In this document: in pieces, positions 27,064 through 36,682 of the stretch
Layout of the letters: each line of letters starts with the position of its first letter
Numbering within the stretch: the stretch's first letter is position 1
Assembly: GCF_037126465.1 (NCBI RefSeq)
Contig: NC_088202.1
Coordinates: 129,346,123-129,410,122 of the forward strand
DNA from: Ornithodoros turicata
Lineage: Eukaryota; Arthropoda; Arachnida; Ixodida; Argasidae
Reading direction: 5' to 3'
DNA: 64,000 nucleotides
The notes under the pieces: generated by a model
Told to the model about the DNA's origin: nothing
The model's input: the letters and a program-made list of their open reading frames with translations, nothing else
Databases searched by the model: none
Program-made: the position numbers and the translations under genes

Positions 27064-29715
27064 ATGTTTGACACATCTTCAACAACGGGCCTTACTGACA
27101 CCAACACCACCTCCTTCCTCGTCAAAGATATGTCGAATCCTCCTTCCTCTTATCTAGCACCCCCGTACCCTGCACCCACCTTATCGACGAACTACGGAGC
27201 AGCATATCCCATGTACAGTTCCCCCTACATGCCATCGCCGCCCCCTTACAGATATAGGTTCCCGATTCGTTCACCGCAACAGGGAGATTTCATTCCCCAA
27301 GACACCCCTGATACTATGCTATCCTTGGAGCGCTCCTCAGAACCATGTGAACCGTCGACTGTTGAAGAACTTTCTTCCGGAACTCATCTGGTACAAGATT
27401 CATCAGATGCATCCATTATTCAGGGCGACCCGGATGAAGAAGACACCTCAACGAAATACGACGTCCGCAGAGCTTTCGCAGAGCGCTGTCGCTGCTCCTT
27501 AAATACATGTATCACGGCGATAGTTTTCTTGGCCGTTGTCCTCCTGCTGTTTCTAGGTTCGGCAAGCAAGCTTCTTCGAATGGCAGGAGAAGAGTACCAG
27601 GACAGCATCCCTATGATAAACATCAGACATTGGCTTCTACCTCGAACAACACAGACCGATGACAACACGACAACCAGCGCGGGTCCCATGAAGTTGGTAC
27701 AGTGCACGTCGGCAGCGTGCAAGTGGGAAGGGCAGTACTTGATGGACAAGCTCAACTATTCTGTGGACCCATGTGACGACTTTTATTCTCACGTCTGTTC
27801 AGCGGATTGGTTCACGGACAACCACGATGCCAACCCTTACATGTACCGAGCTTCCGCAGCATTGATGCAGGACTTTTGGAAATACCTGCGTGGTAAGCGC
27901 TCCAGCGCTCCTTCGTTTGTACGACAAGTGGCGTTCTTGGCTCGAGGTTGCGTGGAAGAGATTAAAGTTGATAGTGAGTGGACAGCTTTTCGCAATATTT
28001 TGGAGAGCCTACAGATATCTGGCTGGCCATATGTGAGTGATGTGCACGACACGGAGCCTCACGACGTCGCCAAAGTCGCCGATAAGTTTCTGGGGACGTC
28101 CATTTTGGTCTCGCCGCTGCTTCAAGAACGACATCCTGATCGAGAGCCTGAACTTCACATCGATTCCCCACCCATTTTCTTACGGCGCTATGCCACCCTG
28201 TTTCCAGACGAACGCCTGAGGACCTACAGAAACTTCGTCTTCAACGTGATGTCAGTATGGAAGAGACCTTCGCAACTAACTTCTAACCTGTCACTTGAGA
28301 TCGTACACCTGGAACATATGATGTCACAAGCAGCCGCCCATTCTTCTCGCAGCGTACCTGCTATCCACAAGACGAAGCCAGTTGCTTCGTTCAAGGCACT
28401 GCGCCACTGGGACTGGGTTAACTACTTATCTTTTTTCCTACAAGATGCAGTGCCGAAACCAGTCACCACTAATGTAGTCCTACTCGATCCGCTGTACGTG
28501 GAGGAGCTGTCGGGAATACTAAACCACGTCAAGCGACGCACCCTCATCAACTACATTGGTTATCGCTTAGCAGTAACGATGTCTCCATTGCTACCAAGTG
28601 GGAAGGCAGATTTCATGCTTCAGCTAAGTCACCAGCATCAGTTAGGAGTGGGTGTGCCCGAACGACTGCAAGCTTGTATGTTTATGCTGGAACGAGCTTA
28701 CCCATTCGGCATCTACTTTCTAGTTTGGTCCATGGTACTGTCGAAGACGAAGTTTCTCACCTCGGGTGCAACCGGCTTCGCAGAGGACATGAGCCGTTTA
28801 GAGGACACCGTACGTGCAGAGATGAAACAGATTGCGTCTACCACGGTTTGGATGCTTCAGAATGAGTCTTCAATTGCCAGCTCCAAGATAGATCGCATGA
28901 AAATCCAGCTGATTCCAGACATCCATAAGCTATCCTTACCTGACTTATCATTCCCGCTATCGCTTCCAGAAACGGGAAAATTCCTTCAGACGTACAGTAA
29001 ACTGCTTCGTTTCACCCGGCTTCAATACTGGGCTGCGAGAGACTTCACTCATTTCCGCGTCCCGAGAACCCCTACGGAGTCCTCGTTCCTTCCAGGATTC
29101 TCGTACGACCCTCAGCGCAACATGTTGTCACTTACTCCCGCCATCATTGCATTCGTCGCAAGACTTTCGCAGACGTTCGATGCTCTTTCTGTACCGTTCT
29201 TGGTCGCTCCGTTGCTACGTGGAATGTTCTCTACGATAGACCTCCGAGGCAGCTCTGTGGACGCCAACGGAATCGTACGCAGGTGGTGGTCTACGAATAC
29301 AGAGGGCAAGTTTCTCAATCGGGCGTGGTGCGTTCAAGACGCATTTGCTGATGGAATGAGGCAATACTCGAAGCGTCATATTGAAAGCACGTTATTTTTA
29401 GAGGAGAATGTAGTTGATAGTTCCGTATTACGACCACTGTACGACGTGTTCCTTAACTTTGCAAACAGAGAAGAATTGATGGCGACAATACCGGGGCAGC
29501 CGCTGAATCTTACGTTCCGGAAGCTGTTCTTCATTAACTATGCCACCATGTTCTGTGAGCCCGCCCGTGACGCTAGCCATGGCAGAAGACAACTTCAGTT
29601 CAAGACCGCTGTCCCATCACAGTTGAGGGTCAATGTTCCAATGTCACTATCCGGCGCATTTGCGGAGGTGTTTGGATGCGCTACAGAGTCTCGGCATACG
29701 TGCGCCTTCTGGTGA
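27064..29715 (+). CDS. M13 (neprilysin/ECE-like) membrane protein, predicted catalytically dead
   Basis: The single-exon frame encodes 883 residues from the ATG at 27064. Residues 1-~148 are cytosolic and rich in Pro, Tyr and Ser. A membrane anchor follows (about 149-168, ITAIVFLAVVLLLFLG), giving type II topology. The M13 ectodomain begins at about residue 214 with CTSAACKWEG and the family signature SVDPCDDFYSHVC, and it ends with the typical Cys-x-x-Trp terminus (CAFW). Active M13 enzymes have HExxH and ExxxD zinc motifs. Here the HExxH position, about residues 714-719, reads VAPLLRGMF, so both His and the catalytic Glu are missing. The later site keeps Glu and Asp (EENVVD, about 780) but lacks the GG that follows. 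Family membership is clear; loss of peptidase activity is inferred. The intact frame suggests a retained pseudoenzyme. No introns, and no clear AATAAA soon after the stop. Confidence 0.88.
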   Translation: MFDTSSTTGLTDTNTTSFLVKDMSNPPSSYLAPPYPAPTLSTNYGAAYPMYSSPYMPSPPPYRYRFPIRSPQQGDFIPQDTPDTMLSLERSSEPCEPSTVEELSSGTHLVQDSSDASIIQGDPDEEDTSTKYDVRRAFAERCRCSLNTCITAIVFLAVVLLLFLGSASKLLRMAGEEYQDSIPMINIRHWLLPRTTQTDDNTTTSAGPMKLVQCTSAACKWEGQYLMDKLNYSVDPCDDFYSHVCSADWFTDNHDANPYMYRASAALMQDFWKYLRGKRSSAPSFVRQVAFLARGCVEEIKVDSEWTAFRNILESLQISGWPYVSDVHDTEPHDVAKVADKFLGTSILVSPLLQERHPDREPELHIDSPPIFLRRYATLFPDERLRTYRNFVFNVMSVWKRPSQLTSNLSLEIVHLEHMMSQAAAHSSRSVPAIHKTKPVASFKALRHWDWVNYLSFFLQDAVPKPVTTNVVLLDPLYVEELSGILNHVKRRTLINYIGYRLAVTMSPLLPSGKADFMLQLSHQHQLGVGVPERLQACMFMLERAYPFGIYFLVWSMVLSKTKFLTSGATGFAEDMSRLEDTVRAEMKQIASTTVWMLQNESSIASSKIDRMKIQLIPDIHKLSLPDLSFPLSLPETGKFLQTYSKLLRFTRLQYWAARDFTHFRVPRTPTESSFLPGFSYDPQRNMLSLTPAIIAFVARLSQTFDALSVPFLVAPLLRGMFSTIDLRGSSVDANGIVRRWWSTNTEGKFLNRAWCVQDAFADGMRQYSKRHIESTLFLEENVVDSSVLRPLYDVFLNFANREELMATIPGQPLNLTFRKLFFINYATMFCEPARDASHGRRQLQFKTAVPSQLRVNVPMSLSGAFAEVFGCATESRHTCAFW

Positions 29716-29796
29716 CAGCTTTGTACGATAGTAAAACAAGCTCTCATTCGTTTCCGTACGTTTGTTTCCACGTTATGTCATTACGAAATACCAGCG

Positions 29797-29990
29797 ACAT
29801 GGTCGAGGTGGTGGTACTTGTGGGTATGCTAAGCACTGGGAGGTGGTGGGTACGAATCCAGGTGTCCTTACGCTTCCCCCTGCAGACTGCCGCATATCCT
29901 ACCTCCCTCTTTCGTCCCCCTTATACCCTCCTCTCCACTTGTTACACGACGGGTACACACCTGCATTTAATCCACAATGCGCCCGATTGT
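29797..29990 (+). repeat. Possible tRNA-derived SINE
   Basis: A pol III B-box-like word (GGGTACGAATCC, 29848-29859) follows GGTATGCTAAGCACTGGGAGG, and a pyrimidine-rich 3' part (CCTCCCTCTTTCGTCCCCCTT) comes after. The A box is weak. It lies just downstream of the M13 gene. Confidence 0.45.
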
Positions 29991-30011
29991 CCACACCCAC
30001 TAATGGCGAAT

Positions 30012-30583
30012 AATTCGGGTGGCCCTATCGTGGCAATTTTTTGTTCTCTTTTTCTTTTTTTGCCAGATCCAGAGCAGTCATGTTCGCTTGGTCAAAGCGC
30101 AGCAATCTCTCATGTTCGCGTAGCACTTTCTGAGCGCCAGGAATTTGCTAGCTAGCAACCGAGCAGCGGGCTGGTCATCTATATCCGTTGTCGACACATC
30201 CGCACTACGAGGGCGTCGAGGACCCACATTGTCCCGCACGTCAAAGTTCGCTTGGGTTAGCAGACGACGAAACCCGAAGACGAGCAACCGCGATGCCCCT
30301 AGCGTGATCCAAACGACTAAAACCCCTATAGATCCCTCCCGCAGCACAACGTGCTGAAACTCCAGTGCAATGGGGGTGGACGGGTAGGTTGAAGGCCTTG
30401 AACAGACATATTGAACACCGTGTACATTGATAAGACACATACCGTCCACCCCCATTGCACTCTACTTTTAGTACATTGTGCTGCTTGGACTGGCAGTCAT
30501 GTTCAAGTGACAACGATCACGTGATCTAGTGCGGGCACCAGGCTAGCAATTTCGGAGCGCTAGGCCGTGTTGCCACCCGAATT
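30012..30583. mobile_element. CGGGTGG-ended DNA element, copy 1, carrying a MITE
   Basis: The left end AATTCGGGTGG is mirrored by CCACCCGAATT at the right. It is homologous to 55735-56170 throughout (for example CAGTCATGTTCGCTTGGTCA and CCCCTAGCGTGATCCAA). Relative to that copy it has a ~152-bp insertion at 30338-30489, which is itself a MITE. Confidence 0.8.
30338..30489. mobile_element. CCCAAGCAGCACA-family MITE, copy 1
   Basis: A hairpin-like element with arms built of GCAGCACAACGTGCTGAAAC and its complement, and GGGGGTGGACGG internally. It shares both arms with the elements at 35853-36005 and 36091-36243. Its ends have diverged from CCCAAGCAG to CCCGCAG and GCTTGGA. Confidence 0.8.
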
Positions 30584-31346
30584 TGTTATGAGCTCTGCCT
30601 TTTGCCACCCTAAAATTACCTGAAAAAGTACCTTATTTTCCTACGTATAACGCGCGCTTTATCCAAGGGTCGTTCAGGGTTAACCGAGACTTACAATGAA
30701 AAATTCGGGAAGCGCGAAACTACGTCAGTGTTTTTTTCTTTTTTTTAAGTATTCGCCGTGCTCATCTAGGCACCGCTGCCATCGCTGTGGCAGCTCTTTT
30801 GATGCCTTTGGCGTAGAAAGTGGTGGGCTGCTGTCGTAGCCACTGCAGGACATCTTTCTGGAGTGCTTTAATTTATACTGCCGTCTCGTCTGACAGCCTG
30901 GGTGCTCAATATACAAACGCCACACAATTCGTTAAAATCCAACTCGTAGTTTTCTTTATAGAAAATTCAGATTCAATATCACGGGCAACCCTGTGTATAA
31001 GACCCGACACGAACGCCGCAGTTCCCGCCATGCAGGGCGGCGAACGAAAAACTTGCCAATAACGATGGGAGCGTACAGTGACATCTTTGAACCGCTACCA
31101 TCACCACGCCGGCTTGCCGGACGTGGTGCATTTTTGGTGACTGGACTGGACTGGTGACTGGACACTTTTGGACGTGGTGGCTCTCATGGTGATTCTGCTG
31201 ACAGTTCTGTTACCCATTTCCACGATGCACCAATGTTCTTGCATTTTGAGAGAATATATGTCAAAGTATCTCGTTTGAACAACCTTTTCAAAGAAAGTTC
31301 AAGAAGCCGGCTACTTAGCCCAGGACCACAGGGGTGGCACCCAATG

Positions 31347-32618
31347 CAGGGTGTCGAACCACAAAAAGTACGGGTTCGGTTCAGGTTCGCGTTCCTTAGA
31401 TTTGGTTCCGGTTCAGTTCCGGTTCAGCGGCGCAAAAACCGAACCGGTTCTATGCTTCCGTTTTATATCTCACATTAAATCGCTTTTATCAGGAAATGCG
31501 TGGCTAATGGCTTACTGCTGTTGTCTGCATCGACGTTTTCAGTGGCCTGGTACTACCTTTAGCGAGAGAAAGGAGAAATGGATGAGCACTTGCAAACAGC
31601 GTCCACGCTGATGAAGCGGTGTAGATTCGATTTGATTAGGAAGAAGAAAAAAGGGGGTAAACGTTGGAAGGCCTGCTACTCTCTGTTCTCAAAATCACCT
31701 TTTCCACATGCAGAGTGCCAGCAAGATACACTTAAGAAAGCCAAATAAGATGGACAGCATTTTACATAGACGACGGCATTGATCCGGCACACTGCATTCG
31801 CAATGTGAATCGATCTGAAACCGCACTGAAGCATGTTGAAAACAAGTCTTCCAGCCTTGCTCAGTCGGTGGTCACATGAGTGTACCAGTTAATCCACAAC
31901 ACAAAGGCAATGTGTCACGACACAATTGCCCTACCAGTAAGCAGGACTACATCTATTTTTCAAACCACCACCAATCGTACAGGCACAGTTCTGCGTATGC
32001 TCATCCACTTGTCATGTTTCTGACTGGTTTAATTGTTACTGCTCACGTGTAAAGGGAAATGTTCGGCGCTTGCTTAATCACAGATTCTTCCTGTAGAGCT
32101 ACACAACTGGCCTACTCCATTCCTGCTTCATTCGGTGGACGATGACAGGCCACCCACCTTTCAGAAAATACAGCAGTTGCTAACAGAGGACGGCCGCGAC
32201 GCTTGCTTGGAAACACAGCGTTTGACAAGCGTCCGCGTTGCGCCTCCTCTCTGAAGAGCAGACGCCGTAGCGCGTGCGTGGTGCACTAGCGACTAGCCGC
32301 GGCGCTCACAAGGCAACTGCGCTCCGACGTGTTAAAAAAGACACTCAAAACATACTTACTAGTTACTATACGTCCTCGTTTGACTGCTAGGTGCAAATTT
32401 GCGAAATCCATGATATGGATACCAATGTGTCCTCGCGTTCGGGGATTGAGATGCACTTGAGCTCATATGCTGACTTCTTTATATCCGAACCGTTTCGTTG
32501 CGAACCGGTTACCGCTATTATTTTTTCCGGCTCTGCTCAGGTTCGGGTTCAACAGTGTCATGAAAATTTCGGTTCGGGTTCGGCAAAAATAACGGTTCGG
32601 TTTCGGTTCGACACCCTG
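31347..32618. mobile_element. hAT-like element with GGTTCGG-rich ends
   Basis: It begins CAGGGTGTCGAACC and ends GGTTCGACACCCTG, with candidate 8-bp duplications ACCCAATG (31339-31346) and ATCCATTG (32619-32626), 6 of 8 matching. Subterminal sequence is filled with GGTTCGGTT/AACCGAACC words. The 1272-bp interior has no hAT transposase motif that I can see. A relative of similar size is at 36683-37968. Confidence 0.7.
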
Positions 32619-34262
32619 ATCCATTGTGTTGCTCCATAGACGAAAGCTTGCTGGGCGAACGCAATGCATTCTGGACAGGCCGTGGTCACACGTCACAGCA
32701 AACGTCACCGCACACGTGACGATGGCTGCGCCCGTGATCGGCGGCCAAACCGTTTAGTTAACAACGCGTTTGCTCTTTCTGTGCGCCGTTTTGGACGTAT
32801 TTCGATCCCGGTGATTATTTTTATCCGATAATCTCGCAGTAAAACGCGCAGTTTTGTACATGAGGGCTCGTATTGTTGACCACTTCCAAAGATGTGACCC
32901 CGCGTAAGACACACGGAGGCGGTGTGATGTACTTAAACTGAGGAGAAATGGGATACCACGTTGCGGAAGAAGCACGGTATAGTTTACGGTGACCAAGTAC
33001 GTTCATCTCTTGACTTTATGTCAACGGGAATATGCCGGTAAGCGCTAAAATGAGTAAACAAAGTCAATTGACCTAATAATGACGTTGCGTATGACGTGTG
33101 ACCACGACTTTTGCGAAAAGCACCCGCTTGAGGGTAGTTACAACAATGGCTGGTTTGTGTCACCCCTGTGTTGGGGACATGTAACCATGACCTACTACTA
33201 TACTAGAGACCTGGACATCCGCAATGCTCCCAGCACCGGGGTAGTAGTTCTGGCAATCGCCGCTTGGCTATGGGATTTGGCGCTAGCTCGCACTATTCGT
33301 TACCACGTGACTTGTCGAAACCGCGGCGTATGGTAGGCTGTGTTGACAACGACGAAGCAGTATAAGAGAGATAATAGCGCGTGCTTAGCAACAGCCTGTG
33401 TATCCCTGCGTAGCAGACTAAAGGCGGTGGCAAGGGCGATTCCCTCTCCCCAATAATGCTATGTGGCGCTTGCAGCGGTCACTAACGTAACTAACCCGTG
33501 ACCCGTCTCTCCCATAGGGGATCGCCAGCTGTCCAGGTCTCTAGCATAGAGTAGGTCGTGCATGTAACACTGTTACTCCACGAATGGGCGACTGTTTCCC
33601 ACCAGGCGTCGCCCCGCGTCTTTTCACCGCAATTTCAGTCGCGATGAAAAAATATTTAGAGTTTTCTGCCGCACATAAAATTTGCAGTGTGCGTGTGTCT
33701 TTCGGAATAAGCTTTCAAACGCCTCTGCCAATATTAACAGCTTGCCTGCTGCTTTACATTATCTTTATAGGAGCATTGAGGTGACCCGCAAAATATCTTT
33801 TGTTCTTCGCTGCGGCGTGTTCCGCAACGAATAAAATGATCTCCTGCGAAGGAACGATCAGCGCAGGTGACCTGCAGAGCGAGCGCGAGGCCTCTGTTCT
33901 GCCCACCTTTCAAACATCCTCTCCTCGTGAAAAGCGCGCATCGCAGTTCGCAGAACGGGAGGACGTCGTGACGTAACATGATCGCCGGCACGTGATCCGT
34001 GACGTACAGCGGCGCAGCTCAAACATGTATAAACGGCGCGTGAGCTGAGAAGAACAAAACTAAGAAAAAGGTTCGGAGCCTTTTCCACGTCGTGGATCCC
34101 AGGATCGTGTCGACCGTCCGCGGCTGCTTTCTCCGATTGTTTTTGTAAATACGATTGCGCAGCTATAATACGCCGCAGAGCGGAAATATTTCGCATGGTG
34201 ACTCCTGGTGGACAGCATGGTAGACGAGGCAAGGTTTCGAGCCATGTTAAAAGTCACCTCAT
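32619..34262. other. Part of a block inserted in the old mariner; contains one MITE
   Basis: No gene is supported. A MITE at 33189-33557 is bounded by GACCTACTACTATACTAGAG and the inverted TCTAGCATAGAGTAGGTC. The flanks are otherwise unassigned. Confidence 0.45.
33189..33557. mobile_element. MITE with CTAGAGACCTGGACA inverted ends
   Basis: The left end CTAGAGACCTGGACA and the right end TGTCCAGGTCTCTAG are exact complements, and pairing extends outward to GACCTACT / AGTAGGTC. No coding content. Confidence 0.75.
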
Positions 34263-34431
34263 TGCTCTTTTAAAGGGCCACACAAATGGGATCGCTTGAG
34301 GCTAAATCTGAGCTGTAAGGGGCAGGCAAAACCTTCCAGCGTATCTCGGCAAGAGTTGTTACCATCAAATTCGCCGTGTGAGGCAGGGCATTGTCATGGA
34401 GGAGAATGACCCTTTCGGACAACATCCCAGG

Positions 34432-35194
34432 CAGAGTTGTACACGTTACTCGAAAAAAGTAATTGATTACAATTACTGTTACTACTGCGCGAAAAGTAAT
34501 TCTTTACCGTTATAAATTACTTCATCACAAATGTAATACGTTACCTATTAAAAATGTAACGAGTTACTTTTACCATTACTTTTAAATTGTGAGCCATACC
34601 AAAGCCAACAAGCTTGCGGTGAATGCAACCATGCAGATCTTGCTGCAAGTTCAAATACGAGACACCAACGTACATGATAAGTGAAATTCACAAATACATT
34701 TGAAAGCAACATACAAAACACATACACGCGTTTATTGCAGATTTATATACACACTTCAAACAACATCGAAACATCCACGTCGAAACATGGGCGTCATTTT
34801 GTTACTATTGCTATGTTCAGCCCGCACAATGTATCAATACAGTCACCTATTTTACTCTTGCTCCAGTAGGTCGCGGTTGTAAGGGATTATCATATTACTG
34901 TGGTGTGCATGCAACACGTGTGGACTAGAGACTGCCGTCACAGTGACCTCTACGTCATTGCTTCAGTCGAACTCGTGGTGGAACAGAAGAACAGATTGGC
35001 TTGGAATAGGGTTGCCTTGTTGACAGAAAGTTAAAAAAGTAATCGATTACTCAGTAATTGATTACCGAAAATTGTAATCAGATTACTTGGAAAATTACTT
35101 GCTCACAAACCTAATTGATTACGTTAAAAAATTACTGAAAAAGTAATTGATTACTAGTAACGCAATTACTAGTAACGCGTTACGTACAACTCTG
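34432..35194. mobile_element. hAT-type non-autonomous element with perfect 8-bp target duplication
   Basis: The element is 763 bp, begins CAGAGTTGTAC and ends GTACAACTCTG, and is flanked on both sides by ATCCCAGG (34424-34431 and 35195-35202). Subterminal regions are dense in AGTAATTGATTAC words on both sides. The duplication interrupts the coding sequence of the old mariner, proving the insertion order. Confidence 0.9.
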
Positions 35195-35852
35195 ATCCCA
35201 GGCCTTGTTCTTGCGAATTGCGTTTCGCACGGCACCCTTTATCAACGTGGAGTAGTAGTACTGGGCATTAATCTTCGAAATGCTCCAAGAAATCCACGTA
35301 GATGACACCCCGCATGTCTCAGAAAACAGTTCCCAAGGACTTCCCAGCAGACGGCTGCATCTTGCTTTTCTTTGGCAGAGGGGAAGCCTCACATCTTCAT
35401 TCCATGCCGCTGCTGTCTGTCTCTGAGGTGAAATGACGCATTGAGGTTTTATCACATGTGACGATTGATTGCAAAAATTCGTCCCTCGTCGGATTGAAAC
35501 CGGTTCAGCAGCTGCTCAGAGACTGCCATGCGCGTTCCTTTCTGGTAACAAGTGAGGTGTCGGGGAACCCATCTTGCACCAATCCGACTTTGCGGAACAG
35601 TAGGTGCTCAACTGCTCATGAATTATTGTCTCCACACTGCCGGCACTAATATATTACGTTGTGCTCCAATGTCCCGAACTGATACTCGCCGGTTCTCCAG
35701 GATGGCGTGCTCAACGTCTGCGATGTTCACTGGCGTGACTGCAGTCGGACGAACGCGTCCATGTGTATGGTTCATTCGTCACCATATCGCGTCCTTCGCC
35801 AAACTGTCTGCACCATTCGTACACTCTTCCCCTTGACGTCGTTTGTTCCCCA

Positions 35853-36005
35853 CCCAAGCAGCACAATGTACTGAAAGTCGAGTGCAATAGGGGTGGACGG
35901 GTAGGTGGAAGGCCTTGAACAGGCTCGTGAAGCTGAAGAACATTGATAAGATACATACCGTCCACCCCTATTGCACTCGACTTTCAGTACATTGTGCTGC
36001 TTGGG
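35853..36005. mobile_element. CCCAAGCAGCACA-family MITE, copy 2 (153 bp)
   Basis: CCCAAGCAGCACAATGTACT at the left is mirrored by AGTACATTGTGCTGCTTGGG at the right, and pairing continues through GAAAGTCGAGTGCAATAGGG. It sits inside the old mariner, between its LQAQY and VYEWCRQ codons. Confidence 0.92.
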
Positions 36006-36090
36006 GATACTGGGCCTGTAACCTTTGCAAAGCCTCCGCTGGTTTGATAAGATAAGATAAGTTTAACTGGATTGTCGTGCATTGGAGCTA

Positions 36091-36243
36091 CCCAAGCAGC
36101 ACAATGTACTGAAAGTCGAGTGCAATAGGGGTAGACGGTATGTGTCTTATCAATGTTCCTTAGTTTGAACAGACTGTTCAAGGTCTTCCGTCTACCCGTC
36201 CACCCCTATTGCACTCGACTTTCAGTACATTGTGCTGCCTGGG
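36091..36243. mobile_element. CCCAAGCAGCACA-family MITE, copy 3 (153 bp)
   Basis: It has the same ends and the same length as copy 2, with TA on both sides (36089-36090 and 36244-36245). The central loop runs in the opposite orientation to copy 2. It interrupts the N-terminal part of the old mariner transposase. Confidence 0.92.
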
Positions 36244-36682
36244 TAGGCGGCTGCCGTAAGGGCGCCTGCAGCTCCAGTTCTTACGCGTTAAAATATAATA
36301 ATTGGGAGTGATGGCATTTAGAAGCGGTTTGATGTTCTCCTTGACAGGGAACTTTACTATGAATCGCTGTTCCACAGCTACAGACACACTGCTCGCTGCC
36401 ATGATAGCAGCCGCTGCTGCACGTGCCGCTGACCGAAGAAGGATCGCAGTTCGTCTTCAAAAAGTTTTACTGTATTCGATTACATTTACTCGTCCATTTT
36501 TGTCGAACAAATGTTTCGGTCAACCTTGAACAACCCTTGTAAATATGGAAATATAGAAATAGAAAAATAGTGCTATGTTCGTAATGTTGTTAATGAAGTA
36601 GTGTTGTTAATGTTCGTAATGGTAATAATGAAGTTCGGACATGATGTTCGGCTATTTTTTCCGATGGGATAGCTCCTGAATA

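Larger units (their letters stand above)
30735..36402 (-). pseudogene. Fragmented mariner transposase
   Basis: The start MAASSVSVAVEQRF is at 36402. Recognisable mariner motifs include VYEWCRQFGEGRD, ISPQRQTAAAWNE, INAQYYYSTL, the second Asp in HDNALPHTAN, a decayed PYSSDLASSD and a C-terminus ELPQRWQRCLDEHGEY. Frameshifts and insertions remove any continuous frame, so it cannot make transposase. Confidence 0.8.
30665..36538 (-). mobile_element. Old mariner element split by several later insertions
   Basis: Terminal repeats AAGGGTCGTTCAGGGTTAACC (30665-30685) and the complement of GGTCAACCTTGAACAACCCTT (36518-36538) match at 18 of 21 positions, with TA nearby on both sides. Between them lie minus-strand transposase pieces in the correct order: N-terminus at 36402-36250, LQAQY segment at 36010-36045, VYEWCRQFGEG to the first catalytic region at about 35850-35200, HDNALPH to the third-Asp region at about 34415-34265, and C-terminus at about 30905-30735. 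The pieces are separated by two MITEs, one hAT element and about 3.3 kb of other DNA. Confidence 0.8.
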
